64,000 bases of DNA. It comes from Salinimicrobium catena. Lineage in GTDB: Bacteria; Bacteroidota; Bacteroidia; Flavobacteriales; Flavobacteriaceae. The notes beneath the pieces are model-generated. The model saw only the letters and a list, made by a program, of their open reading frames with translations. It did not search any database and was not told the origin of the DNA. Location of the stretch: positions 647,097 to 711,096 of the forward strand of contig NZ_FNGG01000002.1 of NCBI RefSeq assembly GCF_900102915.1, read 5' to 3'. Shown here piece after piece: positions 18,799 to 27,406 of the stretch. A program made the translations under genes and the position numbers. Every line of letters starts with the position of its first letter. The stretch's first letter is position 1.

Positions 18799-19844
18799 CC
18801 TGCTATTTCATTTAAAGCATTTATCAGTCTGTTATTTTCCGTTTTGGTCCCCACTGTGAATCGTATGGTGTTTTCGCAAAGCGGCTGATTACTGCGATTT
18901 CTTACAACAATGCCCTTTTCAAGAAGCTGTGAGTAGCGCAGATCGGCGTTATCCACCCGCACCAGTAAAAAATTGGTTTTTGAAGGATAAATCTTCTTTA
19001 CAAAATCCACTTTTTGAAGCTCTTTTTCCAAATACTCTCGTTGCTCCAGGATTTGCTTGATCTCAAATTCAACCTCTTCCGGGTTCCGCAGTCTTTCCGC
19101 AGCCTTTTGCTGGGTAAGTTCGTTCACATTGTATGGCGGCTTGATCTTGTTCAGGATCTCAATGATCTCTTCGGAAGCATAACCAATTCCCAGGCGGATC
19201 CCGGCAAGGCCATATGCTTTGGAAAGGGTTTGAGTAACGACCAGGTTTGGAAAATCCTCCAGCGCCTGAAGCCATCCCGGTTCATTTGAGAAATCTATAT
19301 AGGCCTCATCGATCACCACAAGTCCGTTAAAGCCATTTAATAGCTTCTCCACCAATGTCATTGAAAAGACATTCCCGGTCGGGTTATTTGGCGAACATAG
19401 AAAGATCAGTTTCGTATTGTCATCAACTGTGTTCAGGATCTCTTCAACATTCGGCTGAAAATCTACCTTCAAAAGCACTTCTCTATCCTCAATCTGATTA
19501 AGCTCTGCAAGGACCTTATACATTCCGTAGGTAGGCGGAAGACTGATCATGTTATCCTGGCTGGGCTCACAAAAGGCCCGAAAGATCAGGTCCAGAACCT
19601 CATCGCTTCCGTTTCCTAATAGGATCTTTGAAGTGGAAATTCCTTTAAGCTCAGCGATTTTTGATTTTAATGTTGCCTGTTGTGGATCGGGATAACGATT
19701 CACCCCATTCTCGAACGGATTTTCGTTGGCATCCAGGAATGTCATTTTCCGCCCGTCTGCTTTAAATTCATCCCTGGCAGAAGAATAAGGCTTCATCTTC
19801 GCGACATTAGTGCGAACCAGATTTTCTATTTTAAAACTATTCAT
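18795..19844 (-). CDS. hisC: Histidinol-phosphate aminotransferase
   Basis: A 349-residue fold-type I PLP aminotransferase (step 7, glutamate-dependent). The PLP lysine is in [14 protein letters not shown]. The DEAYIDF motif and the N-terminal DANENPF substrate motif are intact. It lies 1 nt after hisD and overlaps hisB by 4 nt. Confidence 0.95.
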   Translation of the reverse strand: MNSFKIENLVRTNVAKMKPYSSARDEFKADGRKMTFLDANENPFENGVNRYPDPQQATLKSKIAELKGISTSKILLGNGSDEVLDLIFRAFCEPSQDNMISLPPTYGMYKVLAELNQIEDREVLLKVDFQPNVEEILNTVDDNTKLIFLCSPNNPTGNVFSMTLVEKLLNGFNGLVVIDEAYIDFSNEPGWLQALEDFPNLVVTQTLSKAYGLAGIRLGIGYASEEIIEILNKIKPPYNVNELTQQKAAERLRNPEEVEFEIKQILEQREYLEKELQKVDFVKKIYPSKTNFLLVRVDNADLRYSQLLEKGIVVRNRSNQPLCENTIRFTVGTKTENNRLINALNEIAG

Positions 19845-19845
19845 T

Positions 19846-21138
19846 TTATTCCGTCTTTTTGAAAGATTCCAGTCGTAATGAGACCGCTTTTTTGTGCGCT
19901 CTCAAACCTTCAGCTTCTGCCATTAGTTCAATAGCCGGGCCAATATTCCGGATACCTTCTTCCGAAATTTTCTGAAAACTAATTGTCTTCAAAAAGCTGT
20001 CCAGGTTCACCCCGCTGTACTGTTTCGCATATCCATTGGTAGGCAGCGTGTGGTTAGTACCCGAAGCATAATCCCCGGCACTTTCAGGGGTATTGTTCCC
20101 TATGAACACCGATCCCGCATTTTCGATTCCGCTGACAAAAAAGTCAGTATCCTCTGTACAGACAATAAAGTGTTCCGGAGCGTAATCATTAATGATCTCA
20201 AGCGCCCTCTCCTTGCTACCTATATAGATGAGTCGGGAATTTTCAATTGCTGCCTTGGCGATGTCTTTCCGCGGAAGGTCCTCCAGCTGTTTCTGTAATT
20301 CGGTTTCAACTTCTTCCATTAAGGCTTCAGAAAGAGAGATCAGGATCACCTGGCTATCCCCGCCGTGTTCTGCCTGTGACAACAGATCTGAAGCCACAAA
20401 GGCTGCATTAGCAGAATCATCGGCCACCACCAGCAATTCCGAAGGTCCCGCGGGCATATCAATAGAAACATTGTATTTAGTTGCCATTTGTTTGGCTACT
20501 GTCACGAACTGATTTCCGGGACCAAATATCTTATACACTTTTGGAATACTTTCTGTCCCGAAAGTCATCCCGGCAATGGCCTGTATTCCTCCAACTTTAA
20601 GAATTTTATCCACTCCGCAAAGTTTGGCTGTATAAATGATAACGGGGTTGATCCTGCCTTCCTTATTGGGAGGGGTACAAAGCACCAGTTCCCGACAGCC
20701 CGCAATTTGTGCAGGGACCGCAAGCATGAGAATGGTCGAAAATAAAGGAGCGCTTCCTCCAGGAATGTACAACCCGACTTTTTGAATGGGTCTTTTTTCC
20801 TGCCAGCATTCCACTCCGGCAACTGTTTCAACCGAAACGCTCTGAGTTTTCTGTGCAGTATGGAATTTCTGGATATTGGACTTAGCTAGAAAAATCGCCT
20901 TTTTAAGCTCTTCAGAAACCGAATTTTCAGCTTCCCTGATCTCTTCCTCGGTCACATGAATTTTATCAGGTACAGCACCATCAAACAGGCTGGTATATTT
21001 CTTTACTGCCTCATCACCCCTATAACTCACCTCACCAAAGATCTGATTTACGGTTCGCTCCACATCTTCCATATTTTTTGAAGGACGTAAAAGAATTGAG
21101 TTCAATTCATCTTTTTCGGGATTATATACTTTTTTCAT
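19846..21138 (-). CDS. hisD: Histidinol dehydrogenase
   Basis: A 430-residue zinc enzyme that oxidises histidinol to histidine in two NAD-dependent steps. Zn and catalytic motifs are present: SQAEHGGDSQ, DYAPEHFIV, and the C-terminal ASGTNHTLPTNG with its catalytic His. The PAGPSELLVVAD motif is intact. It follows hisG by 11 nt and precedes hisC by 1 nt. Confidence 0.96.
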   Translation of the reverse strand: MKKVYNPEKDELNSILLRPSKNMEDVERTVNQIFGEVSYRGDEAVKKYTSLFDGAVPDKIHVTEEEIREAENSVSEELKKAIFLAKSNIQKFHTAQKTQSVSVETVAGVECWQEKRPIQKVGLYIPGGSAPLFSTILMLAVPAQIAGCRELVLCTPPNKEGRINPVIIYTAKLCGVDKILKVGGIQAIAGMTFGTESIPKVYKIFGPGNQFVTVAKQMATKYNVSIDMPAGPSELLVVADDSANAAFVASDLLSQAEHGGDSQVILISLSEALMEEVETELQKQLEDLPRKDIAKAAIENSRLIYIGSKERALEIINDYAPEHFIVCTEDTDFFVSGIENAGSVFIGNNTPESAGDYASGTNHTLPTNGYAKQYSGVNLDSFLKTISFQKISEEGIRNIGPAIELMAEAEGLRAHKKAVSLRLESFKKTE

Positions 21139-21149
21139 TGCTAAGATTT

Positions 21150-22007
21150 TTACAGAACCATTTTTTCAATTGAGGCGACCAGAATTCCTTCAGCCCCATT
21201 CTCTTTCAGCTCATCGATCACTTCCCAGAACCTTTCTTCAGAAATCACTGTGTGCAGAGAGCTCCATCCTTCTTCAGCTAAAGGCAACACCGTGGGGCTT
21301 CGCATTCCGGGAAGCAGCTTCACCACATCATCAATTTTTGAATTGGGAACGTTCATTAGAATGTACTTTGATTTTCGTGCCCGCAATACAGACTGTATCC
21401 TGAACTGCAATTTTGAAAGGATCTCTTTTCTTTCCGAAGAGATCAAGGGAGAAACAGCTAATACAGCTTCGCTTTGCAGCATTACCTCCACCTCTTTAAG
21501 GTTGTTCTTGAAAAGGGTGCTCCCGCTCGAAACAATATCGCAGATCGCATCGGCAAGGCCAATATTCGGTGCGATCTCAACAGAACCGTTGATAATATGA
21601 AGGTCAGCAGAAATTCCATTTTTGGTCAGAAATTCAGTAACCGTGTTGGGGTAAGAGGTCGCGATCTTTTTCCCCTGAAAATCCTCTATACCATTGTATC
21701 TAGCGGATTTTGGTACGGCAAGAGAAACACGGCACTTTGAAAAAGCGAGTTTTTCAGCAATTATAATGTCTTTCCCTTTTTCGACGAGCACATTCTCACC
21801 TATGATGGCCACATCAACCACTCCATCTCTAAGATACTGCGGAATATCCCCATTTCTAAGGTAGAGCACTTCCAGTGGGAAATTGCCTGATGCGGCCTTT
21901 AGCTGCTCCTTCCCATTATCAATGGAAATGCCAGCATCTTTAAGAAGCCTGAGAGAATCTTCATTAAGTCGTCCTGATTTTTGGACTGCTACTCGTAATC
22001 TTTTCAT
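21150..22007 (-). CDS. hisG: ATP phosphoribosyltransferase, long form
   Basis: A 285-residue HisG of the long type. Two periplasmic-binding-like catalytic lobes (1-210) are followed by the C-terminal ACT-like regulatory domain (about 212-285) that binds histidine for feedback inhibition, so no HisZ partner is expected. The PRPP-binding loop is visible as IVSSGSTLFKNNL. It is the first structural gene of the operon and starts about 40 nt after the attenuator terminator. A segment just before the start codon is complementary to part of that terminator. Confidence 0.95.
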   Translation of the reverse strand: MKRLRVAVQKSGRLNEDSLRLLKDAGISIDNGKEQLKAASGNFPLEVLYLRNGDIPQYLRDGVVDVAIIGENVLVEKGKDIIIAEKLAFSKCRVSLAVPKSARYNGIEDFQGKKIATSYPNTVTEFLTKNGISADLHIINGSVEIAPNIGLADAICDIVSSGSTLFKNNLKEVEVMLQSEAVLAVSPLISSERKEILSKLQFRIQSVLRARKSKYILMNVPNSKIDDVVKLLPGMRSPTVLPLAEEGWSSLHTVISEERFWEVIDELKENGAEGILVASIEKMVL

Positions 22008-22021
22008 TGATTAAATTTTTA

Positions 22022-22031
22022 GTTTGAGCAG
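22022..22031 (-). promoter_or_regulatory. Element complementary to the his attenuator, just before hisG
   Basis: On the minus-strand RNA this reads CUGCUCAAAC, an exact 10-nt complement of GUUUGAGCAG in the left arm of the attenuator hairpin. It lies 14 nt before the hisG start. It could pair with that arm in read-through transcripts and so affect hisG translation or mRNA stability. Confidence 0.35.
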
Positions 22032-22042
22032 TCCGAAAGGGA

Positions 22043-22078
22043 AATAAAAAAACCCGTTTGAGCTGCTCAAACGGGTTT
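22043..22078 (-). terminator. Intrinsic terminator of the his leader (attenuator)
   Basis: On the minus strand a 12-13 bp near-perfect stem (AACCCGTTTGAGC against GCTCAAACGGGTT, with almost no loop) is followed by about seven U residues. It lies 30 nt after the leader-peptide stop and before hisG, so it must be bypassed for operon expression. Confidence 0.9.
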
Positions 22079-22083
22079 AAAAA

Positions 22084-22135
22084 TATATGATTTATACACA
22101 TATCAATCTCACCTCGCAAGAGCGAACGAATGAGA
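22084..22135 (-). promoter_or_regulatory. Leader-RNA hairpins between the His codons and the terminator
   Basis: Two small hairpins lie here. One pairs TCTCA with TGAGA (22107-22111 with 22131-22135), enclosing a TCGC-AAGA-GCGA hairpin, and it covers the fourth His codon and the leader stop. The second pairs ATATG with CATAT (22085-22089 with 22099-22103). A ribosome stalled at the His codons would block the first. I could not identify a convincing antiterminator by eye. Confidence 0.4.
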
Positions 22136-22165
22136 ATGATGATGATCTAATTGTTTTGCTTTCAT
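22109..22165 (-). CDS. hisL: Histidine operon leader peptide
   Basis: An 18-codon reading frame reading MKAKQLDHHHSHSFALAR followed by TGA. Four of five consecutive codons specify histidine (three CAT in a row, TCT, CAT). It lies 101 nt upstream of hisG and is followed by a strong intrinsic terminator. This is the defining layout of ribosome-mediated transcription attenuation: when charged tRNA-His is scarce the ribosome stalls at the His run and the terminator fails to form. The start sits 6 nt after a good -7 box, so the mRNA may be nearly leaderless. Confidence 0.9.
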   Translation of the reverse strand: MKAKQLDHHHSHSFALAR

Positions 22166-22171
22166 TTGAAG

Positions 22172-22200
22172 CAAAAGTAGAAATTAATTTATAAAACCAA
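22172..22200 (-). promoter_or_regulatory. his operon promoter (-33 TTG, -7 TACTTTTG)
   Basis: On the minus strand TTG (22198-22200) and TACTTTTG (22172-22179) are separated by 18 nt, a good match to the Bacteroidota primary-sigma promoter. The predicted transcription start falls at or a few bases before the leader-peptide ATG at 22165. Confidence 0.7.
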
Positions 22201-22215
22201 ACAATTATTTATAAA

Positions 22216-23031
22216 TTAATTGTTACCCAGGATCAATGGCATTCCATCTTCCCCAGATCCAATAACCACGACTTTAGCATTCGGAGACCGTGCCAGCTCA
22301 AGCGTGGCCTGGATTCCTTTCTCCTGTAGTACCTTATCTGTAAGGGATGCTGCAAGGATCTGGTTAGCTCGTGCTTTACCTTCGGCATCGATTCGCTGAC
22401 GTTCGGCTTCCTGTTCTGCCTTGGTCAATCTAAATTCATATTCCAAAGACTCTTGTTCCTGTCTTAATTTACGCTCAATAGCCTCTTTAATGGTTGGCGG
22501 AAGCGATACGTCACGTACCAATACTTCATTGATCTGCACATACTGATCTTTCAACAACAGCTGTGTTTCATCAAAGATCTCTTTCTGAATAGCCTCTCTT
22601 TTGCTCGCGTAAAGCTGCTCAGGGTTGTAACGACCTACCACGGCACGGGCTGCAGATCTAACCGCAGGCTGAAGAACACGTTGTACGTATGCCTCTCCTT
22701 TCTCCTTGTGCAGGGCACCCAGGTCTTCGTAATCTGGCTGGTACCATACCGAAGCGTCCAATTTGATCTCCAGTCCGTTTGAAGAAAGCACCTGCATCTT
22801 TTCATCTAACGACTGTTGACGTACTTCATAAACGTAAACCTTATTCCAGGGCGCAACGAAATGAAAACCTTCTCCCAAAGGAGGTTCATCGGTCACGACC
22901 CCGCCACCAAAGGTCTGATATAAAACTCCGGCCTCTCCGGAATCAATAGTAATTGTGGATTTAGCAATAATGATAATGAGAATGATACCTACGAATAATA
23001 GCGGTAATCCAATTTTGGGGAGTCTGTCCAT
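22216..23031 (-). CDS. Prohibitin / SPFH (band 7) family membrane protein
   Basis: A 271-residue protein with one N-terminal transmembrane helix (about residues 7-25), an SPFH domain (about 28-195) with typical GEAGVLYQTFGG and RSAARAVVGRYNPEQLY motifs, and a charged helical region (about 195-245) rich in Glu/Arg/Ala. Such proteins oligomerise into large membrane rings that organise membrane proteases and microdomains. It lies 21 nt downstream of the VWA-domain gene on the same strand. Substrate or partner protease is unknown. Confidence 0.88.
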   Translation of the reverse strand: MDRLPKIGLPLLFVGIILIIIIAKSTITIDSGEAGVLYQTFGGGVVTDEPPLGEGFHFVAPWNKVYVYEVRQQSLDEKMQVLSSNGLEIKLDASVWYQPDYEDLGALHKEKGEAYVQRVLQPAVRSAARAVVGRYNPEQLYASKREAIQKEIFDETQLLLKDQYVQINEVLVRDVSLPPTIKEAIERKLRQEQESLEYEFRLTKAEQEAERQRIDAEGKARANQILAASLTDKVLQEKGIQATLELARSPNAKVVVIGSGEDGMPLILGNN

Positions 23032-23052
23032 AATTTGAAAAAGTTATAAATT

Positions 23053-25083
23053 TTAAATATACCCGTAATATTTTCTAAGGAACCATTCCCCGCTCAAGGC
23101 AAGAATGATGATTCCCAGCAAATAATACCAGTCGATCAAAGGTACGTTGTTTTCACGGCTTTTCTGTACCGGCAGGTATGTTTTAGATGACAAAAGCTGT
23201 TCTTTTAGCACTTCAGGTTTATTCAAAAAGTACAGCTGCTGATCCTTTTTTGCTGCAACAGCTTTCAAATTTTCTGTGTTGGCACCGCTGAACTGCTCCT
23301 CCACATCAAAGGATAACAACCTGAACGTTCCCGATCTTCTAAGGTCTTCACCCGCCACTTTCACTGTAAAATCATACTGTCCCGGGGGCAGGTTGCCAAG
23401 ATCAACCTCATAGTTATTGTTCCGCAGTAAAAAAGGTATTTCGCGCTCCTCTCCACTCTTGGGCTTAAGCCGAAGGCTGAGCTTTGCCTCACTGTCAAAA
23501 ACATAGTTGCGATCAAAATACCTGGCCGAGATCAGCAGTTCCTCAGTTCCCTGGTACAGATTTTCATAAGAAACTGTAAGGCGTTCTTTGCGGCTACCCG
23601 AAGAAAGGAACTGCACCAGTTTTCCGAAGAAGCTGTCAAAGTCCTCAAAATTCCCATTTTCAAGATAGGAAGCACTGCGCCACTTCCAGATATCGGCACC
23701 GAACAAAAACGCCCTTTTGAAGTCCTTATCTTCAGAAATGGCTAGCAATGGCTCAGTTGTTTCAACTCCCTGCACTTCTTTGAAAAGCAGAATCTCATTA
23801 ATGTCTTCGGAAGAAAGGCTTCCAAAACTCCCCAGCAATGGTGGCATTTTTGAAAAGCCAATGTCCTCAACCTGGAAAAGACTGAAATTGGGATTAAAAA
23901 TAGGAAGAAATTCTTCGGTCTGCCCCGTTATCTCCTGCCGAAAAAGTTCCTGCTGCTCATTCAGGCTTCGCCAGTTGGTTTGAGGGCCGGTCATGATCCA
24001 GTGATTCTTTTTCTTCTCCTGAAGCTGATCCATTATAGGGATCATTCGGTTTTCAGGCTGATAAAGGATCACCAGCTGAAACTTTTCCAGGTCAGCAACT
24101 CCTTCCGAAGCATTTTTTAGGATAACCTCCCGCTGTTCATTGGATTCAATGGTCTTCTTTATGGCTCCAAGATCGGGATGCAGGGTTTCATACATCAACA
24201 AAATGGAAGAGCGTTCATCGATCACCTCAATGGCAAAATCCTGTTGGTTGTTCTGAACATTCTTTTCTTCGGAAAATGGTTTCAGTTTAACTGAATAAGT
24301 ATGCACTCCTACCGAAGAAGCAGGCAGTTCGGCCAATATCACTGCTGAATTTTCATTTTTGCCTAAGCTAAGGCTCTTGGAAAATACTGTACTCTGCCCT
24401 GAGGTGATCTCAACCTCCGTGTTCACATCACCCTCACCCACGTATCTCACCATTATTTCCACCGGAAATCGATTGTTTCTGAAGGCATACCGGTTCACAT
24501 TCACCCGTGAGACCGCTAGGTCCCTGTAAGAAGTGGTGTCTCCCACCGCCACCGGGTACAGGGGTTGCCCGTACTTCCCGGCAGAATATAAAAGGTCTTC
24601 TCCGTAAGTCTGATTTCCGTCGGTAATGAGGATGGTAGGTGCAGTGGATCCTTCGGTCAAAGGCTCTAGTTCCTTCAATGCACCGGATATGTTGGATTGA
24701 TCTCCTGAAAAATCGAATTCTGATGCCTGTTCAAGCTCTTTTCCGAAGCCATAGACATTCAGGTCAAAGCGTTCCTGAAGTTCTGGATCATTGCTAAGAT
24801 CATCTACGAAATTTCGAACCTCTCCTGCTTTTTCAAAATGGGAAATAGAAGCGGAATTATCTACCGCCAGGATGAGCCGGGGTTTTTCTGTATAGTAGTC
24901 AGTGTTTCTGATCTTTGGATTGATGAGCAGTAAAAAAACTGAAAAGTACGTGATGAATCGAAGCGCCGCAAAAATTGTATTTTGAAGGCGGCTTCCTTTG
25001 GCCTTGTAAAAATACTGAAAAGCTGCCAGTGCCAGGGCAGTCAAAAACGCGAGCGTGATCAGTAAAACAGTAGTTAACGGCAT
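23053..25083 (-). CDS. VWA-domain membrane protein
   Basis: A 676-residue protein with two N-terminal transmembrane helices (about 4-24 and 37-55), a von Willebrand A domain (about 68-190) and a C-terminal helix (about 652-670). The VWA metal site DxSxS is intact as DNSAS at 75-79, with the later Thr/Asp in ILITDGNQTYG. Between them lies a long beta-rich region that probably includes Ig-like and glutamine-amidotransferase-like modules. The protein is anchored in the inner membrane, and the loops are probably periplasmic. Function is unknown; similar proteins occur singly in many Bacteroidota. The following SPFH gene is likely co-transcribed. Confidence 0.8.
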   Translation of the reverse strand: MPLTTVLLITLAFLTALALAAFQYFYKAKGSRLQNTIFAALRFITYFSVFLLLINPKIRNTDYYTEKPRLILAVDNSASISHFEKAGEVRNFVDDLSNDPELQERFDLNVYGFGKELEQASEFDFSGDQSNISGALKELEPLTEGSTAPTILITDGNQTYGEDLLYSAGKYGQPLYPVAVGDTTSYRDLAVSRVNVNRYAFRNNRFPVEIMVRYVGEGDVNTEVEITSGQSTVFSKSLSLGKNENSAVILAELPASSVGVHTYSVKLKPFSEEKNVQNNQQDFAIEVIDERSSILLMYETLHPDLGAIKKTIESNEQREVILKNASEGVADLEKFQLVILYQPENRMIPIMDQLQEKKKNHWIMTGPQTNWRSLNEQQELFRQEITGQTEEFLPIFNPNFSLFQVEDIGFSKMPPLLGSFGSLSSEDINEILLFKEVQGVETTEPLLAISEDKDFKRAFLFGADIWKWRSASYLENGNFEDFDSFFGKLVQFLSSGSRKERLTVSYENLYQGTEELLISARYFDRNYVFDSEAKLSLRLKPKSGEEREIPFLLRNNNYEVDLGNLPPGQYDFTVKVAGEDLRRSGTFRLLSFDVEEQFSGANTENLKAVAAKKDQQLYFLNKPEVLKEQLLSSKTYLPVQKSRENNVPLIDWYYLLGIIILALSGEWFLRKYYGYI

Positions 25084-25123
25084 CAGGATGTTGTAAAAGA
25101 CTAATATCCTGAAAAAATGCCAT

Positions 25124-25156
25124 AAAAAAAACCGCCTTTACAAAAGCAAAGGCGGT
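25124..25156 (-). terminator. Intrinsic terminator downstream of fabG
   Basis: On the minus strand a 9-bp stem ACCGCCTTT / AAAGGCGGT (25131-25139 with 25148-25156) is followed by seven T residues. It separates fabG from the VWA gene. Confidence 0.9.
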
Positions 25157-25165
25157 AAATGTATC

Positions 25166-25912
25166 TTAGGTTAGCATTCCCCCGTCAACGTTCAGCACCT
25201 GGCCGGTAACATAGGCGCTCAGGTCGCTTCCAAAGAAGACACAGGCATTGGCTATATCTTCGGGCGTACCTCCTCTTTTCAAAGGAATAGCCTCTCTCCA
25301 GCCTTCCACAACTTTCTCGTCAAGCTTTCCGGTCATTTCGGTTTCAATGAATCCGGGAGCGATGACGTTGGTCCTGATGTTCCTGGAACCTAATTCCAAA
25401 GCCATAGACTTGGAGAAGCCTATCATTCCGGCCTTGGAAGCAGCGTAATTCGCCTGCCCCGCATTTCCTTTGACTCCCACCACACTGCTCATGTTGATGA
25501 TGCTTCCGTGGCGCTGCTTAAGCATAGTGCGTTGTACCGCCTTGGTCATGTTGAAAATAGATTTTAGGTTCACCTCTATCACCTTGTCAAAATCTTCCTC
25601 GCTCATGCGCATCAAAAGATTGTCTTTAGTAATACCGGCGTTGTTCACCAGAATATCTATGCTTCCGAAATCTTCAACCACGTTCTTCACCAAATCCTGG
25701 GCTTCTTCAAAATCGGCCGCGTTAGATTTATATCCTTTAGCCTTTACTCCCAATTGCTGAAGTTCTTTTTCAAGCTCATTGGCCGCCTCTACAGACGAGC
25801 TGTATGTAAAAGCCACATTGGCTCCATGTTTGGCATATACTTCTGCGATACCTTTACCAATCCCTCTGCTGGCACCGGTAATAATGGCGTTTTTTCCTTC
25901 TAGTAATTTCAT
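25166..25912 (-). CDS. fabG: 3-oxoacyl-[acyl-carrier-protein] reductase
   Basis: A 248-residue short-chain dehydrogenase that reduces 3-oxoacyl-ACP with NADPH in fatty-acid elongation. It has the Rossmann motif TGASRGIG (12-19), NNAG (90-93), the catalytic Ser in INMSSV (142-143), Y156 and K160 (YAASK). The VNVDGGM C-terminus is typical of FabG. A complete promoter (TTG, 17 nt, TATATTTG) is present upstream and a terminator downstream, so it is a single-gene unit. Confidence 0.95.
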   Translation of the reverse strand: MKLLEGKNAIITGASRGIGKGIAEVYAKHGANVAFTYSSSVEAANELEKELQQLGVKAKGYKSNAADFEEAQDLVKNVVEDFGSIDILVNNAGITKDNLLMRMSEEDFDKVIEVNLKSIFNMTKAVQRTMLKQRHGSIINMSSVVGVKGNAGQANYAASKAGMIGFSKSMALELGSRNIRTNVIAPGFIETEMTGKLDEKVVEGWREAIPLKRGGTPEDIANACVFFGSDLSAYVTGQVLNVDGGMLT

Positions 25913-25953
25913 AATGTAGGATTCTGTTTTCCTGGTCAGGTTTATTTTAAGAT

Positions 25954-25981
25954 CAAATATACTAAAACAGGAGTTTTACAA
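25954..25981 (-). promoter_or_regulatory. fabG promoter (-33 TTG, -7 TATATTTG)
   Basis: TTG at 25979-25981 and TATATTTG at 25954-25961 on the minus strand, 17 nt apart, lie about 42 nt before the fabG start. Confidence 0.65.
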
Positions 25982-25983
25982 TG

Positions 25984-26036
25984 AAAAAACCTCCGGAAGT
26001 TCCCGATCTTTTGATCGCAGACCCACAGAGGTTTTT
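25984..26036 (-). terminator. Probable terminator downstream of sucD
   Basis: On the minus strand AAACCTC pairs with GAGGTTT at the base, and GATC-AAAA-GATC forms the tip, with imperfect pairing between; a T-run follows. It is a long, bulged but plausible terminator between sucD and fabG. Confidence 0.6.
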
Positions 26037-26057
26037 ATTTATAGAACAGGGTTTAAA

Positions 26058-26930
26058 TTAACCCATCACTTCTTTTACTTTTTTACCGATCTCTGCAGGA
26101 GAATCAACCACGTTGATCCCACACTCGCGCATGATGGCTTTTTTAGCTTCGGCAGTATCGTCGCTTCCACCAACAATAGCTCCGGCGTGACCCATGGTTC
26201 TACCTTTTGGCGCAGTTTCACCGGCGATGAAGCCTACAACAGGTTTTCTGTTACCGTTTTCTTTGATCCATTTTGCGGCATCGGCTTCCAGTTGTCCACC
26301 TATCTCACCGATCATTACGATACATTCTGTTTCGTCATCGTTCATCAACAACTCTACAGCTTCCTTGGTAGTGGTCCCAATGATTGGATCTCCTCCAATG
26401 CCAATGGCTGTTGTAATTCCCAAACCTTGTTTTACAACCTGGTCTGCCGCTTCATAAGTAAGGGTTCCTGATTTAGAAACGATCCCTACTTTACCTTTTT
26501 TGAAAACGAAACCTGGCATGATCCCAACTTTAGCTTCTTCTGGAGTGATCACCCCTGGACAGTTAGGTCCAACCAAACGGCAGTCTTTATCTTTAATATA
26601 ATCTGTAGCCTTGATCATATCGGCTACTGGAATTCCTTCAGTAATAGTGATGATCACCTTGATCCCTGCGTTGGCAGCTTCCATGATAGCATCGGCAGCG
26701 AAAGCCGGCGGAACGAAAATGATGGAAACATCGGCACCGGTTTCTTTTACTGCATCTTCCACAGTATTGAAAACAGGCTTATCAAGGTGTTTTTGACCAC
26801 CTTTTCCAGGAGTCACCCCACCTACTACGTTTGTTCCGTATTCTATCATTTGTCCGGCATGAAAAGTACCTTCACTTCCGGTAAATCCCTGAACAATTAT
26901 TTTCGAATCTTTATTAACTAAAACGCTCAT
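26058..26930 (-). CDS. sucD: Succinate-CoA ligase subunit alpha
   Basis: A 290-residue alpha subunit of succinyl-CoA synthetase, the TCA enzyme that makes ATP or GTP from succinyl-CoA. It has the N-terminal CoA-binding Rossmann domain ([27 protein letters not shown]) and the C-terminal ligase domain. The phosphohistidine is in [13 protein letters not shown]. The beta subunit gene sucC is not adjacent. It has its own -7 box upstream (TATTTTTG). Confidence 0.96.
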   Translation of the reverse strand: MSVLVNKDSKIIVQGFTGSEGTFHAGQMIEYGTNVVGGVTPGKGGQKHLDKPVFNTVEDAVKETGADVSIIFVPPAFAADAIMEAANAGIKVIITITEGIPVADMIKATDYIKDKDCRLVGPNCPGVITPEEAKVGIMPGFVFKKGKVGIVSKSGTLTYEAADQVVKQGLGITTAIGIGGDPIIGTTTKEAVELLMNDDETECIVMIGEIGGQLEADAAKWIKENGNRKPVVGFIAGETAPKGRTMGHAGAIVGGSDDTAEAKKAIMRECGINVVDSPAEIGKKVKEVMG

Positions 26931-26954
26931 AGTTGATTTTTGAATTTTGTGTTA

Positions 26955-26962
26955 CAAAAATA
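26955..26962 (-). promoter_or_regulatory. -7 promoter box for sucD
   Basis: TATTTTTG on the minus strand, 24 nt before the sucD start, fits TAnnTTTG. Confidence 0.5.
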
Positions 26963-26994
26963 GGTTTTTATTAAGGAAAACCTATAGGTATTTT

Positions 26995-27405
26995 CTAATT
27001 AATTGGGAGGAAAGAATCGAGATTTTCAGGGCTGTCATCGGCCTGCTGACTTATTTGGTGCCCCTTGAACATTTTCCCGTCCCTCATTTCCCAAATGGCG
27101 ATGAAATGGGCCATGGGAAGTTCTTCATCGGGATTCTCAATTGTTCTCACGTGATAGGTAAACCTGATGGTGATGGTATCGTTATCGTCCAACAGGTGAC
27201 TGATATCTGCTCTTAGCGACTCAAAAGACCTGGTAAGTTCCTTAGACATGTCACAGATCTCCTGATACTTCAACTTATGGAAACCTGCACTGCTGTTCCA
27301 AAACAACTGGGCATCGGGATGAAGGTAATCCTTGATGGTTTCCGGGTTTTTGTAAAAATCTGACGTGTAAAACTTTTCAACGCATTCTTTTGCTTCTAAG
27401 CTCAT
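26995..27405 (-). CDS. NTF2/SnoaL-like fold protein
   Basis: A 136-residue single-domain protein with the alpha+beta-barrel pattern of the NTF2/SnoaL group: an N-terminal helical segment followed by strands ending MAHFIAIWEMRDGKMFKGHQISQQ. The pocket-type residues cannot be tied to a reaction. Members include isomerases, dehydrases and binding proteins. It starts 1 nt after the stop of the LpxD-like gene, indicating tight coupling with that gene. Confidence 0.75.
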   Translation of the reverse strand: MSLEAKECVEKFYTSDFYKNPETIKDYLHPDAQLFWNSSAGFHKLKYQEICDMSKELTRSFESLRADISHLLDDNDTITIRFTYHVRTIENPDEELPMAHFIAIWEMRDGKMFKGHQISQQADDSPENLDSFLPIN

Positions 27406-27406
27406 A

